Assembly: GCA_021399435.1 (NCBI GenBank)
Contig: JAJTUP010000006.1
Span: 558,001-622,000, forward strand
DNA from: Diaporthe sp. PMI_573
Lineage: Eukaryota; Ascomycota; Sordariomycetes; Diaporthales; Diaporthaceae
Direction: 5' to 3'
Length of the DNA stretch: 64,000 nt
The translations under genes were made by a program, and so were the position numbers. How positions within the stretch are numbered: position 1 is the first letter of the stretch; each line of letters begins with the position of its first letter. Shown piece by piece: positions 21,338 to 32,907 of this stretch. The notes under the pieces are model-generated. The model worked only from the letters and a program-made list of their open reading frames with translations, did not search any database and had not been told where the DNA came from.

Positions 21338-21928
21338 CTGCAACCACTAGCAGCCGCTACGGGCTGTGCGGGATGGAGCTCTGTCTAGCATGTACTGTGG
21401 TAGTGTGCAGCGTAGGAGCCAGCATTGACAACAACTTGGCTCCCCACCACATCGGACTGATCCTTGGCCCCGATTCTCCCACACCATCGAGAGCCCCACC
21501 CTGGGCCAATCGTCATTTACCCACACACCCCCCGGGATGCATGGCCTGCGCGGGAATTACAAAACCAAGCCCGCAATCTGGTCATGTACGACGTGCGGTT
21601 GTGCCTCCATTCAAGCCTCAGCACCCAAGTGGCTTTCATAAACAATCACTCCCCGGCCCATTCAAGGCCTCGAGAACTGCTCCTCTGTTTGCTTCGAACT
21701 CTACTGCACGTCGATCTCTCGGTGCCCTATCGTCATCCTCACCGTTTTCTCCAGTGAGGCCCTCTAGTGAGCTTCTTAGACAGCCTTCATCCCAGCTCCC
21801 GAGAATTGCAAGGCTGCCGCCACGGCTCGGGCCCTTTTGCTCCTCAGCCCTGCCTCGTCCTCGAACCTTGCCCCATCTTAACAAACTGCGTCGCTGTCTG
21901 AGCAGTCGGCGCCGCCAACCTCACTACC

Positions 21929-24335
21929 ATGAGCCATACGACCTTCGACCATTCGATAGAGGACCTTGCACGCTTGGAACGTGAGGCGGAATCGAAGGAG
22001 CTCGAGCTTAGACAGATCAGGGCACAGATGGCTGCTGCCCGACAACGGTCGATTGCAACGGCTGCCCACAACACCGACTTCCTGTCCACCTCACAGAGCA
22101 ACTTCCAGTTCTCGCCGTTGCCTCCCTCAGCTCCACAAGATGCCGGCCTTCGTGCCACAGCTTGCCATGGAGACCTCACGGCCCACACCGGGCCTCAGTC
22201 CTCGGTAAGAGCGGTCCACAGGCCTGCCCAATTCGGCCAGTATCTAACATGGCAACCAGGTCCAATATCAACACAACCCGGCACATCCCATGAAGCGCAC
22301 CAAGACTACTCACCCGCACCCTCAGCAGTCAATGATAAGTCCAAGTGCCGGCATGGTGCGCTCCAAATCTAGCTCTGCGGCACAGAACCCTTTTGCTGGT
22401 GGCGGTCGGGTTAAGCCCATATCACCCCTGCAAGCTCAGCAAGGCTCGAAGATGGACATGATGGCCAACTTCCTAAACGAGTCAGAACAACATCAGCCTG
22501 CAAATAACTATGTGCTTGCACACTCGATGGGCAATCCAGTGGCGTCCCAACCGCGCAAATCGGAACTGGCGACGGTGATGGAAGCCGGGATGCTGGAGGA
22601 CCCTGCAAGCTGGCTCTCGAGACACCAAGATTTGGAAACAGCACCACCGCTCGCCCCCAACGACATGCAGTACTCGCCTTATGGGCAGCCAGTGTCTACC
22701 CCAGTCTATCCGCAGTTCCAGTCGCAAGCCTTCCCTACATCTCAGTGTGGGTCTCTGACATCCGGTCCCACCATCGAAACTGCCATGACGAGATCCAACA
22801 GCACCGCCAACCAGTCAGTCTCGGGCCAAATACAGATGATGAGGTTGAATTCGCAATCGTCCATGAATGACGGGGTGCCAAGTCCTGAATACGGAAGTTT
22901 TGGTGGCACTGGATATCAACCCACTTCGAACAAGCGCCGTGCCCCAGACGATGAGCTCTTAGTTGGCGTCGGGAACAACCTTGGCGAAGTGTCCTCAGCT
23001 CTGGCAAACTACCCCGAGGACATGGGCCGATCCATCTCTGTCGACAGTAGACTGTCAACGGCATTTTCAATTCCTCCTTCCCAGAGTTTAGCCATACCGA
23101 TGCAGAGGTCAAAGACCACAGATGCATTCCCACTCCCATCAGCTCAACATGCTCAGAGCAGCCCAGCACTCGGGCAGCAAGCCGACCAAGCCGAGGAATC
23201 TGAGCCTATGATGCGGTCTATCTCTGCGAGCAGCGCAAAGTCTACCTTTTCCCAGCGCCTGCGAGCCAAGGACTCGTTGCACAGGCAGATTGCAGCGGCT
23301 AATGTTCTACTGGCACCCAAGCCCGCTTCTGACCCAAATGAGCCGGAGTCTGATTCACCGCCGGGCTCCAAATCTGGCAAAGATGGCAAAGTGGGCGTCA
23401 CCAAAGCCAAGTACGAACGCCCCAAACACCCCAAAGTGAAGTGCCGGCAATGTGAGGAATACCCGGAAGGATTCCGCGGCGAGCACGAACTTCGTCGCCA
23501 CACAGAAGCCAAGCACGGAAATGTTGTCAAGAAGTTTGTCTGTGTTGATCCGAATACGAGAGGTATAAAGAGCGACTACCAGCCAGTGACCCCACTCGAC
23601 AAGTGCAAGCACTGCAGAGGCGGAAAAAAGTATGGAGCCTACTATAACGCTGCTGCCCACTTGAGGCGTGCCCACTTCTGCAAAAAGCCTCCTAGGGCTA
23701 AGGGGGCTGCCAAGAATGGAAACGACGCTGAGGCAACTGAGAAGCGAGGTGGGAAAGGCGGTGGTGACTGGCCACCCATGAAAGACCTCAAGCTGTGGAT
23801 GGAGGAGAAGAGTGTCTCGGTAGATGACCAGGACGCCCTAGACATCAACACGATGCAAGACGAGGACGACTTGCAGAATGCGGATATTGAGTACATGGAC
23901 GGCCCACTCTCGGCCGCCTTCGGTAACCTGCAGCCTGGTCAGATCGAAAACTCATCGTTCTACGGTATGGGCGACAATTTACCGCTCGACAGTAGTGGGG
24001 CCTACCAGAACATGAACGACCTTTATGCGATATCTCCGGTGCCACAGCTCGACACGATGATGATGCAGTCTGTGGGATCTGCCAATTTTGGCTTTACGTC
24101 GAACATCTCGCCATCCTTCAACCAAATGGTGCCCCTCGACCACAACGCCTACCACAGTCCAAACGTCTCCTCGTCGTCAGCTACCCTGACAGCGTTCAAC
24201 AGCTTTATGGAGACGCAACCTTTTTCTCAGGCATCTACCCAGCAGACCCATCTGCCAATGAACCAACCATCCCAAGATATTGGGGACATGGAGTTCTCTC
24301 TGGTCTTCACCGGTGGCGGTGTAGACGGTTGCTAA
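21929..24335 (+). CDS. C2H2 zinc-finger transcription regulator
   Basis: Two exons, 21929-22204 and 22260-24335, joined by a 55-bp phase-0 intron (GTAAGA, TCTAAC branch, ACCAG); 783 residues. Residues about 5-45 form a charged helix likely to coil ([19 protein letters not shown]). A long Ser/Gln/Pro-rich disordered part follows. The DNA-binding region is at about 480-570. The first finger is C-x2-C with H-x4-H ([11 protein letters not shown]...[11 protein letters not shown]). A linker with [13 protein letters not shown] follows, then a second C-x2-C...H-x4/5-H unit (CKHCRGG...[13 protein letters not shown]). The second unit resembles a fungal-specific extension seen next to such fingers (perhaps the DUF7896 type; not certain). 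Lys/Arg-rich [11 protein letters not shown] could be a nuclear signal. The C-terminus is Met/Ser/Asn/Gln-rich with acidic patches, suited to activation. Nuclear regulator; targets unknown. Confidence 0.85.
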
Positions 24336-25282
24336 TATCCGGAGGCTCGCGTGGTCTCTTGATGCCAGCCTTGTCAGCCTCTTTTTTACGAAAATGCATG
24401 ATTACGAGTTATGTTGGGTTCGCGGGTAATTTTCTCGTAATGTCTTCGGCGTTTATTTCTTGTATGTTCCATGTTTGTTTGCATTTCTTTACTGTCGCTC
24501 GCTTTACATGGCCCCTCCTGAGGCATACGTTCGATGACGCGCGTGGATGCCATTGTTGTTCGACTATGGGCGCGCTTGGATCCTGTACTAGACACTCAAC
24601 ACACGTTGCGAGCAGGCAGGGTAGAGGAACACGGGTTTTGCATTGTACTGGGCGTTCTTTTTGGGGGCCCAACGGGGTCGAAAAGCACAAGAGACAGGTC
24701 GGACTCGCATCAACTTGTCGCTTTCTGGGTTCGAAAAGCACCCTGTGGCACAGGGAATCAGTTTACGGACTCATTATCGTTGGGCACTCTTTGATGTTAC
24801 GCACATGTTGGCGAGGAGGGTTCTTGGGCTTGATGCTGGTGCTCAAACGATACGAGCGGAATGCATGTTTTGAGTATGGGATTGGGATCATGATACCTTT
24901 GCTACTTGATAGGGCTTCGCTGAGAAGACTTGGATACCCCTAAATGCATTCCACCCAGACGCGTCTGTCTGGGCTTCGAGAAACATACCTGGCCAGCTAC
25001 TCATTCTTGTGCATCGTGTCTCATGTGCAGTCAGTCCCCTGTCAGTTGACGACTGTTGTCGCCGTTGCGAGACCATTCTGGATGCCAACTTGGGCTATGG
25101 AATGGGTCGAATTAAGGTTCATGCATAGACGACTGCGCAGTTTAGAGACAGCCAAGTGCGTCAACTTATGTTCCATCGCCCGTGCCCATCCAAGCAACCA
25201 ACCACCACTACGTGAACACAACAAACGCCTTAACGCCAGCCATACCAATAAGTCTCCCAGCCATCCACATCAACCCCCCCCC
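24336..25282. other. Convergent intergenic region
   Basis: About 950 bp between the 3' ends of the zinc-finger gene (+) and the methyltransferase gene (-). T-rich directly after 24335, consistent with a terminator zone. A frame of about 200 codons at 24329-24943 has no coding character. Nothing else seen. Confidence 0.5.
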
Positions 25283-26531
25283 CTAAGCAGCGACCACCAG
25301 CTCGATGACAGCCGAGTCCGAAGTGCCGTGCCTGGAGAAGGAGGAGAGCCTGAGCCCGGCCTGCGCCGCCAGCTCGCCGTAGTGGCGCTCGCTGCGCCGC
25401 TTGCCGCCGAAGTTCATGAAGAACAGGTCCACGGCGCCCATCATCTGCGAGGGGGACTCGGTGATGATCTGCTCCGAGATGAGGACGCGCGAGTCCGGGG
25501 CTGCGGCGGCGCTGATCTGGCGCAGGATGTTGATCACGTCCTTGTCGGGCCAGTCGTTAAGGACGCGGCGGATGTGGTAGACTAGGGCGCCTGGAGGGTG
25601 GAGGGAGGAACTTGTCAGCGTGTGTGTGCGTTTCTGATGTGTGCTCCGTCTCGAAAGCCACCAGACAGAGAAGGGGGGGGCATCAGTTCAACTTACCCTT
25701 TACAGGCTCCTCCCCGTGGAAGCTGGCGCCAAACTTCTGCACCTTTGCCAGCGCCACGTCCGCCTCCTTCTCGACCTCCTCGATGGTCTCGGGTCGGTCC
25801 TGGAGCGCGCAGCGCTCGGCGGGGATATCTGGGTTCTCGGCGAGGATGGCCTTGAGGGCCTGGCCCATACCTCCACCGACGTCGACGAGCAGCGTGCGGT
25901 CGCCCTTGTCGGCGGCGGCATACTTGCCGATCCAGCTGAAGTCGTACATCCCCGTGATGGGCATGTCGGCGACGCCGACCTTCATGGACGCGTTGAAGGG
26001 CAGCGCCTTCTCCGGGAACAGCGCGAAGACCTCGTAGTTGGTCTTGTCGGGGTGGCCCCACGACAGGCCCCAGGGCGTGACGTTTGCCTTCTTGGGCTCC
26101 GCGAGGCCGTGCGTGCCAAAGTACTCTGGCCAGTGCGCCACGGGGAGCAGGCAGTTCTCGAACAGGTGGCTGAACATGAGGCTGACCCCTTCGTCGAGGA
26201 AGAAGCGGGATGTCCTCCCGTGGGCGTATGAACGGGGTTCCTTGCCCGCGGAGAGAACGTCGCACGCCACGAGGAAGTTGGCGAACCGCTCCAGCATGTT
26301 GTACTCGCCGCCCGTATTGGCTGCCAGGTCGGCCAGGCTGATGGCGGAGCCGTCGGCGGGGAGCGCCGCGAACACCTTGTGCTCGATGAAGAGCTTCACC
26401 ACGCCCATCTCGGTGAACGAGTACATGTAGCCGTACACCTTGGCCTCCACCGCGCGCTTCACGGCCTCCGGGACTGCGGCGGCTGCCTTGCCCTCGGGCG
26501 CGGTCGGGGGGTCGACGGCTACGGATCCCAT
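25283..26531 (-). CDS. SAM-dependent O-methyltransferase (plant COMT-like fungal type)
   Basis: Two exons on the minus strand: 26531-25697 and 25590-25283, intron 106 bp with GTAAGT donor and CCAG acceptor; 380 residues, the usual length. The N-terminal dimerisation/winged-helix part is visible (EMGVVKLFIEHKVFAAL, LADLAANTGG, LERFANFLVACDVL). The SAM-binding motif is LLVDVGGGMGQALKAI, followed by the D-R-P-E-T loop. Past the splice comes VYHIRRVLNDWPDKD, the equivalent of the family's catalytic L-x-x-(I/V)-L-H-D-W segment, with Asn where the general-base His normally is. LISEQIITE and the closing GGKRRSERHYGELAAQAGLRL complete PF00891. It would methylate a hydroxyl group of a small aromatic or polyketide-type metabolite. 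No other biosynthetic gene lies next to it, so no cluster is evident. Confidence 0.9.
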
Positions 26532-27951
26532 TGTGGATGTGCTTTGTGTTGGGTTGAAGGCTTTAGTTTCTTGGACCGTGCTGTTCTAGGTTGAATTGCC
26601 TGGCTCTTGTCCCAGCCCTGATTCAGCTGTGAAGAGTTGCTCACTTATGAATTAAATCATGATCGCCCCTCGCAAATCCGCAAGGCTTGCGTTTCGACCC
26701 TCCTCGCCTTTTGGTCACGACCTTGCCATCGCCAAGATCCCGAGAAGTTGGATCTAGGTTGATGACAAAAAGAGGCGAAATGCATCGCGGTGATCCGCGT
26801 GCTGCGTTGCGGCTCTGGCGCGCAGATGGATTCCAAGTTTGGTTGGGCCCTGCTCAAAGCCTAGTGAACTCCTCCGTTGTGTTCCTCTCTCGCCGCTAAC
26901 GATTTGCCCTCTCAAACAAATTTGTGAAGCGTAATCGAGTTTGCTGACATGTTTGGGTGGGTGGGCTGACTGTCATGACTGCGCGGCTGTCATGCAGCCT
27001 CGGTGCAGGCTGACAACGCCAAGGAATGGCGGCGTATAACTGACGCAAGTCTGAAAATGAGTCCAGCGACCGAGGGATGTATAGGTTCGGAATCAGCTTG
27101 ACGTTAAAATTTGATGGAAACAATGAATAGTTCGGTGCAAGGAGTAGATCGTTTTGGGAGTCGGGATTTCGTGCCACTTTTGTTTTCGTAGCGCTTACCC
27201 GGACTCTCCAGTTTGATATCTGTACATTGCTTCTCCATCTGTTCTTTCTTGGGCCTCGATACTTAACATTTGAATACGGACGAACTATTCTCTTACAGCA
27301 GTAACCTGACATTGAGACTGTAAAAGACCTAACGATATCTATACGTCAGCCATGAACTTTGACCCCCTTCTACAAACTACCGATCGCCGCGAGGCTTCAA
27401 GAGCAGCACTCACATGGACAGGGGTTTGGTATTCGCACGTTATTTCCCCGCCTTCCAGATGAGGCATTTGAGAAGATAGCCTGCGGATAGTGGACTGGAA
27501 TTCGAGAGTCGCCCAAAATATTTGTGAAGTTCAGCACCCCGGAGTCAGGCTGGGTTCCAACACTTGCCGGCATGGGATGACACAAGTGTACTGACCTCAG
27601 CACAGTGGAGAAAACAAGTCACTGGCACCTTGAAAATTGAATATAAATTTGTGGAGAATCTTGCCTCTCAAACAGAATGTCTTCTCAACACCATCAAGTA
27701 AAAGGACCGCTACGACTTGAAACCGAATCAGGGCAACAAAAGGCCTCCAAAGCACTCACAACAACACGAAACAAAACGTTCCCCGATTGAGTCGAGTACA
27801 TTTCCATGGAAAGCATCTGAGTTACCCCCCCCCCCCACTCCCACAAGAAAAACGAAACCAAGTTCATCTACCATCTACCATCTACCATCTACCATCTACC
27901 ATCTCCAAAACCGCAAACTTTCGTCAAAGACTTTCACCTAAAGCCGCCAAA
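26532..27951. other. Gene-poor region upstream of the methyltransferase
   Basis: About 1.4 kb holding the promoter of the minus-strand methyltransferase. Short frames only, plus a C12 run (27825-27836) and a CCATCTA repeat. Confidence 0.5.
27871..27898. repeat. CCATCTA heptamer repeat
   Basis: Four full head-to-tail copies of CCATCTA with partial copies on both sides (27865-27904). Microsatellite located about 50 bp before the ATG at 27952. Confidence 0.85.
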
Positions 27952-28144
27952 ATGCCAGGAACTTGCGAAGATCATGGGTACTACAGTGGTAGCAGGTGCA
28001 CTCTTTGTAGTCGAACAGTGCGGTGGATCTTCATCCAGTCGTCGGTCAATCAAAGATGAGATTCTTGATGCGCAGGAGAGGTTGGGCGGGAAGCTGTCGC
28101 CACCTGGATCGACTTTCGGGCAGATAGAGCTAGAGAAGGATTGA
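27952..28144 (+). other. Possible small or broken gene (two overlapping short frames)
   Basis: An ATG at 27952 in excellent fungal context (GCCAAAATGCC) opens a 35-codon frame with a Cys/His pattern C-x2-H-G-Y-Y...C-x2-C. A second frame from an ATG at 27974 runs 56 codons to 28144; its C-terminal half (IKDEILDAQERLGGKL...) looks more like real protein than the end of the first frame. Either the longer frame is a small gene, or both are parts of one gene broken by a shift of one reading register. No family recognised. Confidence 0.3.
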
Positions 28145-30321
28145 AAAAAAAAACACCGATTGTTGACATGGTCTTGTTTTCTATCTGCCTACTAGTTATT
28201 CATTATCGCCCATTTACCCAGGGCAGGCTTCTAGCATCCATTGTCAGACAAGATGGTACACGTCAGGATGCCTATACAATTCCATTTAGACTGTCAGATG
28301 CCCTTGCACTCTTGAAGGCGGATGATTGAGCAGGCCATGTCATGGAAGGTTTCTTGAACAACCGCCGACCTGGCGTTCCCCGTGCTGTTGAAGCAAAGAG
28401 TCATGAGGCTCGAGTGGCTTGGGTACTACGAATATGAAAGTCCAAGACCGATGTCTCCAGGCTGTGGGAAAATGGAACGAGGTTGGCTAAATCAAGCTTA
28501 CTGGGCACAAATCTTCTTTCGAAATTATCAAATATGTGAGGTCAGCTGCCAGACTGACGGGTTTAGATGAAGCCACTCCGGGAGCTACCTTAGCATTCAG
28601 AAGCGACAACAATAGACTGAAATTGAACCGCGCTACTCGGTGTCACCACGACCTCGAGGTCAACTATCTTTCCACTTGAAACAGCACTGAGGCTCTACTT
28701 AAGCTCAGCGCACTGGCGGCTGCTGTTGCATTAGACCCAAAGCTTCACCAGCAGCCGTTTCAGCCCTTATTCCTGACGAACACCATCTCGGTACTCGCCT
28801 TGAAACAAACCTTGTATGCCAGGTGCGCCGGATATAGATCCCCACTCATCAAAAGTGTAGCGACGTTCGAATTGGTGTACCCTCGAGCCCCAAACCATCC
28901 CATTTTCCAAAAATTGCTCCTTGTCTAAACTTTTTATCCAGTTTCGGAAATTGCCCATGTTATATAAGGTTCAAGACTGCCTGCCACTTGCACGGGGCGT
29001 GGGGAAATGGATCGCCGATGATACAATACAAGTTACTTCGGATGCACTTCATGAGTGTGACGGCCATCCATGTACGCGCATAGCTCTGCACCCCTCGACG
29101 CATTTAATGGTTCCTCGCCTTTCCTTCTCAAATCGTAAGCAAACGTTTCCAATGCTTTATCTTCTAACGGGCTTTCCTTCTCTCTGCCAAGCGGTGCTTG
29201 GACTGGGTGCAGATCAATCAATCGCATGCAGTGTCAGCATGCTCAATGCAAACCGATTCATACAGCGTCGTAGCCCACCACGAGCTCAACCTCCCGTCAC
29301 ACGTGGATGCCACATATGCTCGTCGCTGCGGCTCAAATAACCTCTGTTGCGCGACTCAAACGTGGGATGAGGGTCGGTGCGTGCCGATGCACATTGATTT
29401 TGTCGTCTCACATTACTTGACCAAGCTTTAGTGATCACGCGTATCTGACCATCTTTACCAGTATGCTTTTCTCACCATAGCACACCATCGTCCATAGAAC
29501 AGCCTATACGAGAACGAGTGTTTGCCATCCAATCTTCCCTCATGTTCTTGGCCATTCGCTTTGGCACGACGGTGCACATTGGTGTCCTGGACTTGCTCGT
29601 TAAGCTCTCGAGAACCACGGCCGCCAATTCGTGGAGAGCTGCAGCAATGTTGAGATAGTATAGTGTGTGACCAACTGCTGCCAGCCTGCCACACTACAGG
29701 ATCTCATAGTTTTGCCCGTCGGTTGCCTCCAGAAGATAACGTATCCCCTTACTTTTTTGCCAATGTACGGATGCTCCTTCTGCCGTCAAGCTGAGGTCAC
29801 TTTCATGTCCACGGACCCAGAACTTCACCCCGGCGGGCATATTTGGGAGTCCGCAGTAGGAAGCGCACGTTCTCCTGTTTCCCCCGAGGTTGCCGTGCCG
29901 ATCAACACTCTTCACAGGCTTGACTCAGTTAGCCTCTCTTGATTAGTTTGGTGCCTTCCCACCGGATCTTTTGGTCAGCCGAAAGGGCGATATATTTTCT
30001 TTGTCCCCTTTCTTCTTATCGAATAGTTCGGATGCCCTTGCGTATTGGTTTCGCTTGGATGCCACAGGCCTTTACCGCGGCTGAGCAGCAGCGATCAGTA
30101 CACATCTTCTTGTTAGCCAATATCTCGCGATGGCGCCGATGGCTTAACACTGAAGCCGGCTTAGCAGCCAGCCGCTTCTTAGCGTTTACTGCCAGGAGCA
30201 ATATATGCAAGCCACAACGCCCTGAAGCTCGGTTCAACTCCCGCATCCGTGTTCCCGTCGCTTGCAATTCGTCACGCCCACTGAGGTGGAGCAAGCCCCA
30301 TCTCGCGATACTTACTCAACA
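28145..30321. other. Gene-poor region with minus-strand ORF fragments
   Basis: About 2.2 kb. Short minus-strand frames at 28767-28958 (63 codons, ATG start, rich in Trp, Phe, Tyr and Gly) and 29694-29915 (includes SLTAEGASVHWQ and YLLEATDGQNYEIL) have amino-acid composition unlike random frames. I could not join them into a gene by credible splice sites. They may be remains of a decayed gene. No family recognised. Confidence 0.3.
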
Positions 30322-31935
30322 ATGGGAAACTTCGATCGTGATTTCGACGTGGCCTTGAGGTCACAAAGCTGGTCTTTGTATAGCGTTGGAATCATTGTCA
30401 TCATTTTCAGGTTGTAAGTCCCACCGGTCTCGTACCCTTGCTTCACCAAACGTGAGGACTAATCTGCCATATGATTAGTATTGCGAGAGCACGGAGGTTA
30501 GGAGCCACGAATTTCCAGGCTGATGACTACCTCATGCTGCTTGTGGTCGTAAGTCCTGCCAAAAGAAGACATCAGCAAGCAAGCACTTGACTAATCTTAT
30601 ACCACGCAAAGTTGCTTTACACGGCTCTCATAGTCTTCCTGAATATCATCGCAGATGGCGGAGGGTCTAATCTGTATCCGCCGGGACTGGAGAAGACCTT
30701 CACAGCCAAAGACATACAGGATCGGATCTACGGCTCCAAGATCGTCGTTGTCTCGGAGCAGGTGATGCTCAACTTGATATACACCATCAAAGTGTGCATG
30801 CTCATAATGTACACGCGCCTGACCCTGGGCCTCCGCGACCAAATCATCGTTCGGTGTCTTGCAGTATATGTGTTCATTGGATGGTTCGCAACCGAGATCA
30901 CCTTCTTCACTGCCTGCCAACCTTTTGAAGGTTATTGGGGCATGCCGCCACCAGATCCTCAGTGCACCACTCTGCAGAAATATGCGATTGTGCAAGGATG
31001 TTTCAATATCAGCTCAGACGTGGTCATGATATGCATACCTATGCGTAAGTGGCCTTCTTGCATTCATGCTACCTGCCCTACACATCCCATTCACAGAGAC
31101 GCTTGTTACTTTTATCGTACCGCTTCGAAACGTCCAAGTTGTCACATGTAGCTGATATCTACTAGCGCTCATCCTACGAATGGCTCTGCCGTGGCGACAG
31201 AAGATCGTCATTGCGTTCATCTTCTCCTTGGGCATCTTTGTCATCTTAGCCGCCTTTCTCACCAAAATCTTCAACCTGACAGACGTATACGACGCCAGCT
31301 ATATGCTCTGGTATATACGGGAGGCCAGCGTTGCAGTCTATACGAGCAACCTACCGATGATATGGCCACTTCTCCGCGACTGGTTCCCATGCCTCCGGGC
31401 CCTGACGCCCGGTGCCGACAGGACGGACGAGGGGCGTGCCGCGAGGGCAACATTGACATCAGGATACGCATCTCGCAGATACACTCGTAGGACCAACTTC
31501 AGCGGCAAAGCAAGCGGCGGCACGACCCTGCGTTCGCCCTCCCTGGATCCTGCGCCGTGCGTCCACCCCAAAGACCCGACATATGATGTCGAGATGGCGA
31601 TCCGAGGAGTCGAATCGGATGATGAATCAAAGCGCGTCATGTACAAAAGGAAAGAGCTCGAGGATAGATTGGGAGCCGGCGGGTGGCACGACACGTCGTC
31701 CATCGACCATGTCATGCGCATCAAGACCCCGCCGAGGAGCATCTCGCGCGCAACTACGGTGGAGAGCGATTTACGATACCTTCAGATGGAGCAAGAGGCT
31801 CGGGATATGGTGATGATGGGCGGAATCCAAGTCAAGACGTCCTTCTCGGTGCAAGAAGAGGTGGCAACGCCGCCGCAGTCAAGCCACGGTGGGCCTTCTC
31901 CGGAGCCCTGGGCGCCGATTAAGGCTGGATGGTGA
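30322..31935 (+). CDS. Seven-transmembrane fungal rhodopsin-domain protein
   Basis: Four exons: 30322-30413, 30479-30548, 30612-31044 and 31166-31935; introns of 65, 63 and 121 bp with GTAAGT donors; 454 residues. The layout is that of the fungal integral-membrane rhodopsin domain (PF20684, SAT4/Pth11-like group). It has a short N-terminus without CFEM cysteines, then seven hydrophobic segments: VGIIVIIF, YLMLLVVLLYTALIVFL, VMLNLIYTIKVCMLIM, AVYVFIGWFATEITFF, VVMICIPMPLILRM, VIAFIFSLGIFVILAAFL, and the last before NLPMIWPLLRDWFPCLR. Family hallmarks include DDYLML, the AC-Q-P-F-E-G-Y-W loop and ALPWRQK. A cytoplasmic tail of about 180 residues is charged and disordered. Plasma-membrane sensor or receptor-like role is inferred; ligand unknown. 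The splice at PMP-LILRM exactly restores the family sequence. Confidence 0.88.
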
Positions 31936-32907
31936 GGAATAGCTAGGAACATAAGGAAGTACAGCGAAATCAGTAACAGTTAAATGACTTGGCGGCGTAG
32001 AGTTCTCCGTGTGTTTTGAGGGCGTTGTACGTACGTCGTGTAAATACTTAATAGTATCTGTTAGTCTTAGCTCACGCCATTTTATATGTTCACTAGACGC
32101 CATGACTCGTTCTTCTTCAATACGTAACCTGCATTCTCCTGACTTTATCATAACACGGCGGATAGGCCTGACGACACCCGGACGGTGCTTGCTTAGCACT
32201 GGCATCTATTCTATCTATGAACTTGTGCAAAAACTTCTGAACCTTATTTTTTTTTTTTTTTTGGAAGGATAGATTGAGTAACAGACAGAACTCTACACAA
32301 TTGAAGCTTAGATGCAAATGGATCTCTTCACGCTCATCCACTTGTCTGACGATTTTGCATGCAATGCCACTAACAGAGCCTCATTCTGGCTCTGTGTGAC
32401 TTGTTCGACACGACGAGACCACACGGATTCAGCACACGAGACTCGTCACAAGTCAAGCGGTTGGCCCTAGGGACCAGTCTCCTTGTCAATCCCATCCATC
32501 CGATCTATCACCTCTGTAAGCGTCAAGTGGCTGCAGTCTACATCGCGAGTCTGTGCGCAACCTGATGAATCGGAAAGTTTTCTCTTAGACCATGTTACCA
32601 ACCTTCGGGAAAGCATCTGTAGTAAACTACCGCCTGCTGTCATCTTGCACCTGGTCGCTGCATGAGACGACTAAGAAAAGTGGGAAAGTTGTCGGGCAGT
32701 GCTGCATGAAAGTGGGCGGTCTGCAGGGGCGTCGGAAATGTTGGTCCTACAAGTGCAACCTTCCCCTCACGCACTCCTCAACACCTTAACAACACATTGC
32801 ATGTTTTCATGGTACCCTTTCTGCAGCTTTGAACAAATCATACATTGCAGCAACAAACCATACCGCGGAACAATATCGCAACTATTCCTTCACTGCCGCT
32901 CAGCAAT
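31936..32907. other. Intergenic region, nothing recognised
   Basis: About 970 bp. A run of 16 T at 32247-32262 on the plus strand could mark the 3' end zone of the 7TM gene or a retrotransposed tail. No gene called. Confidence 0.5.

Larger units (their letters stand above)
15616..21928. other. 6.3 kb region without a recognised gene, upstream of the C2H2 regulator
   Basis: Many medium-length frames overlap on both strands, but none has a domain, consistent composition or a sensible splice model. The sequence is rich in short direct repeats: 11-bp GCATGGCATGG x3 at 20310-20342, 9-bp CTGCTTGGT x3 at 21311-21337, CA repeats near 20634-20647, a G10 run at 16300-16309, a C10 run at 20660-20669, and GACC/GACT steps near 18420-18450. 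Long upstream regions of this kind often belong to regulator genes, with complex promoters, long spliced leaders or non-coding RNAs. Which applies here cannot be seen from sequence. Confidence 0.5.

Noticed and set aside
21112..21984. 290-codon frame before the zinc-finger gene
   Set aside because: Composition is Pro/Ser/Arg-rich without a domain. Only its ATG-initiated 3' half is reported, as a possible upstream ORF.
24329..24943. 204-codon frame after the zinc-finger gene
   Set aside because: Overlaps the stop of the real gene. Cys/Arg/Leu-rich chance composition, in the 3' end zone.
25612..26430. Plus-strand frames up to 196 codons over the methyltransferase
   Set aside because: They mirror the GC-rich minus-strand coding sequence, which has clear family motifs.
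25283..26531. Methyltransferase plus zinc-finger regulator as a biosynthetic gene cluster
   Set aside because: No backbone synthase, oxidase or transporter gene nearby.
27871..27898. Short direct repeats considered as a CRISPR-like array
   Set aside because: Seven-base units without spacers in a fungal nuclear sequence: a microsatellite.
30190..30270. GGTTCAACTCC resembling a tRNA B-box
   Set aside because: The T-stem does not pair around it, and no A-box or acceptor stem fits at the right distance.
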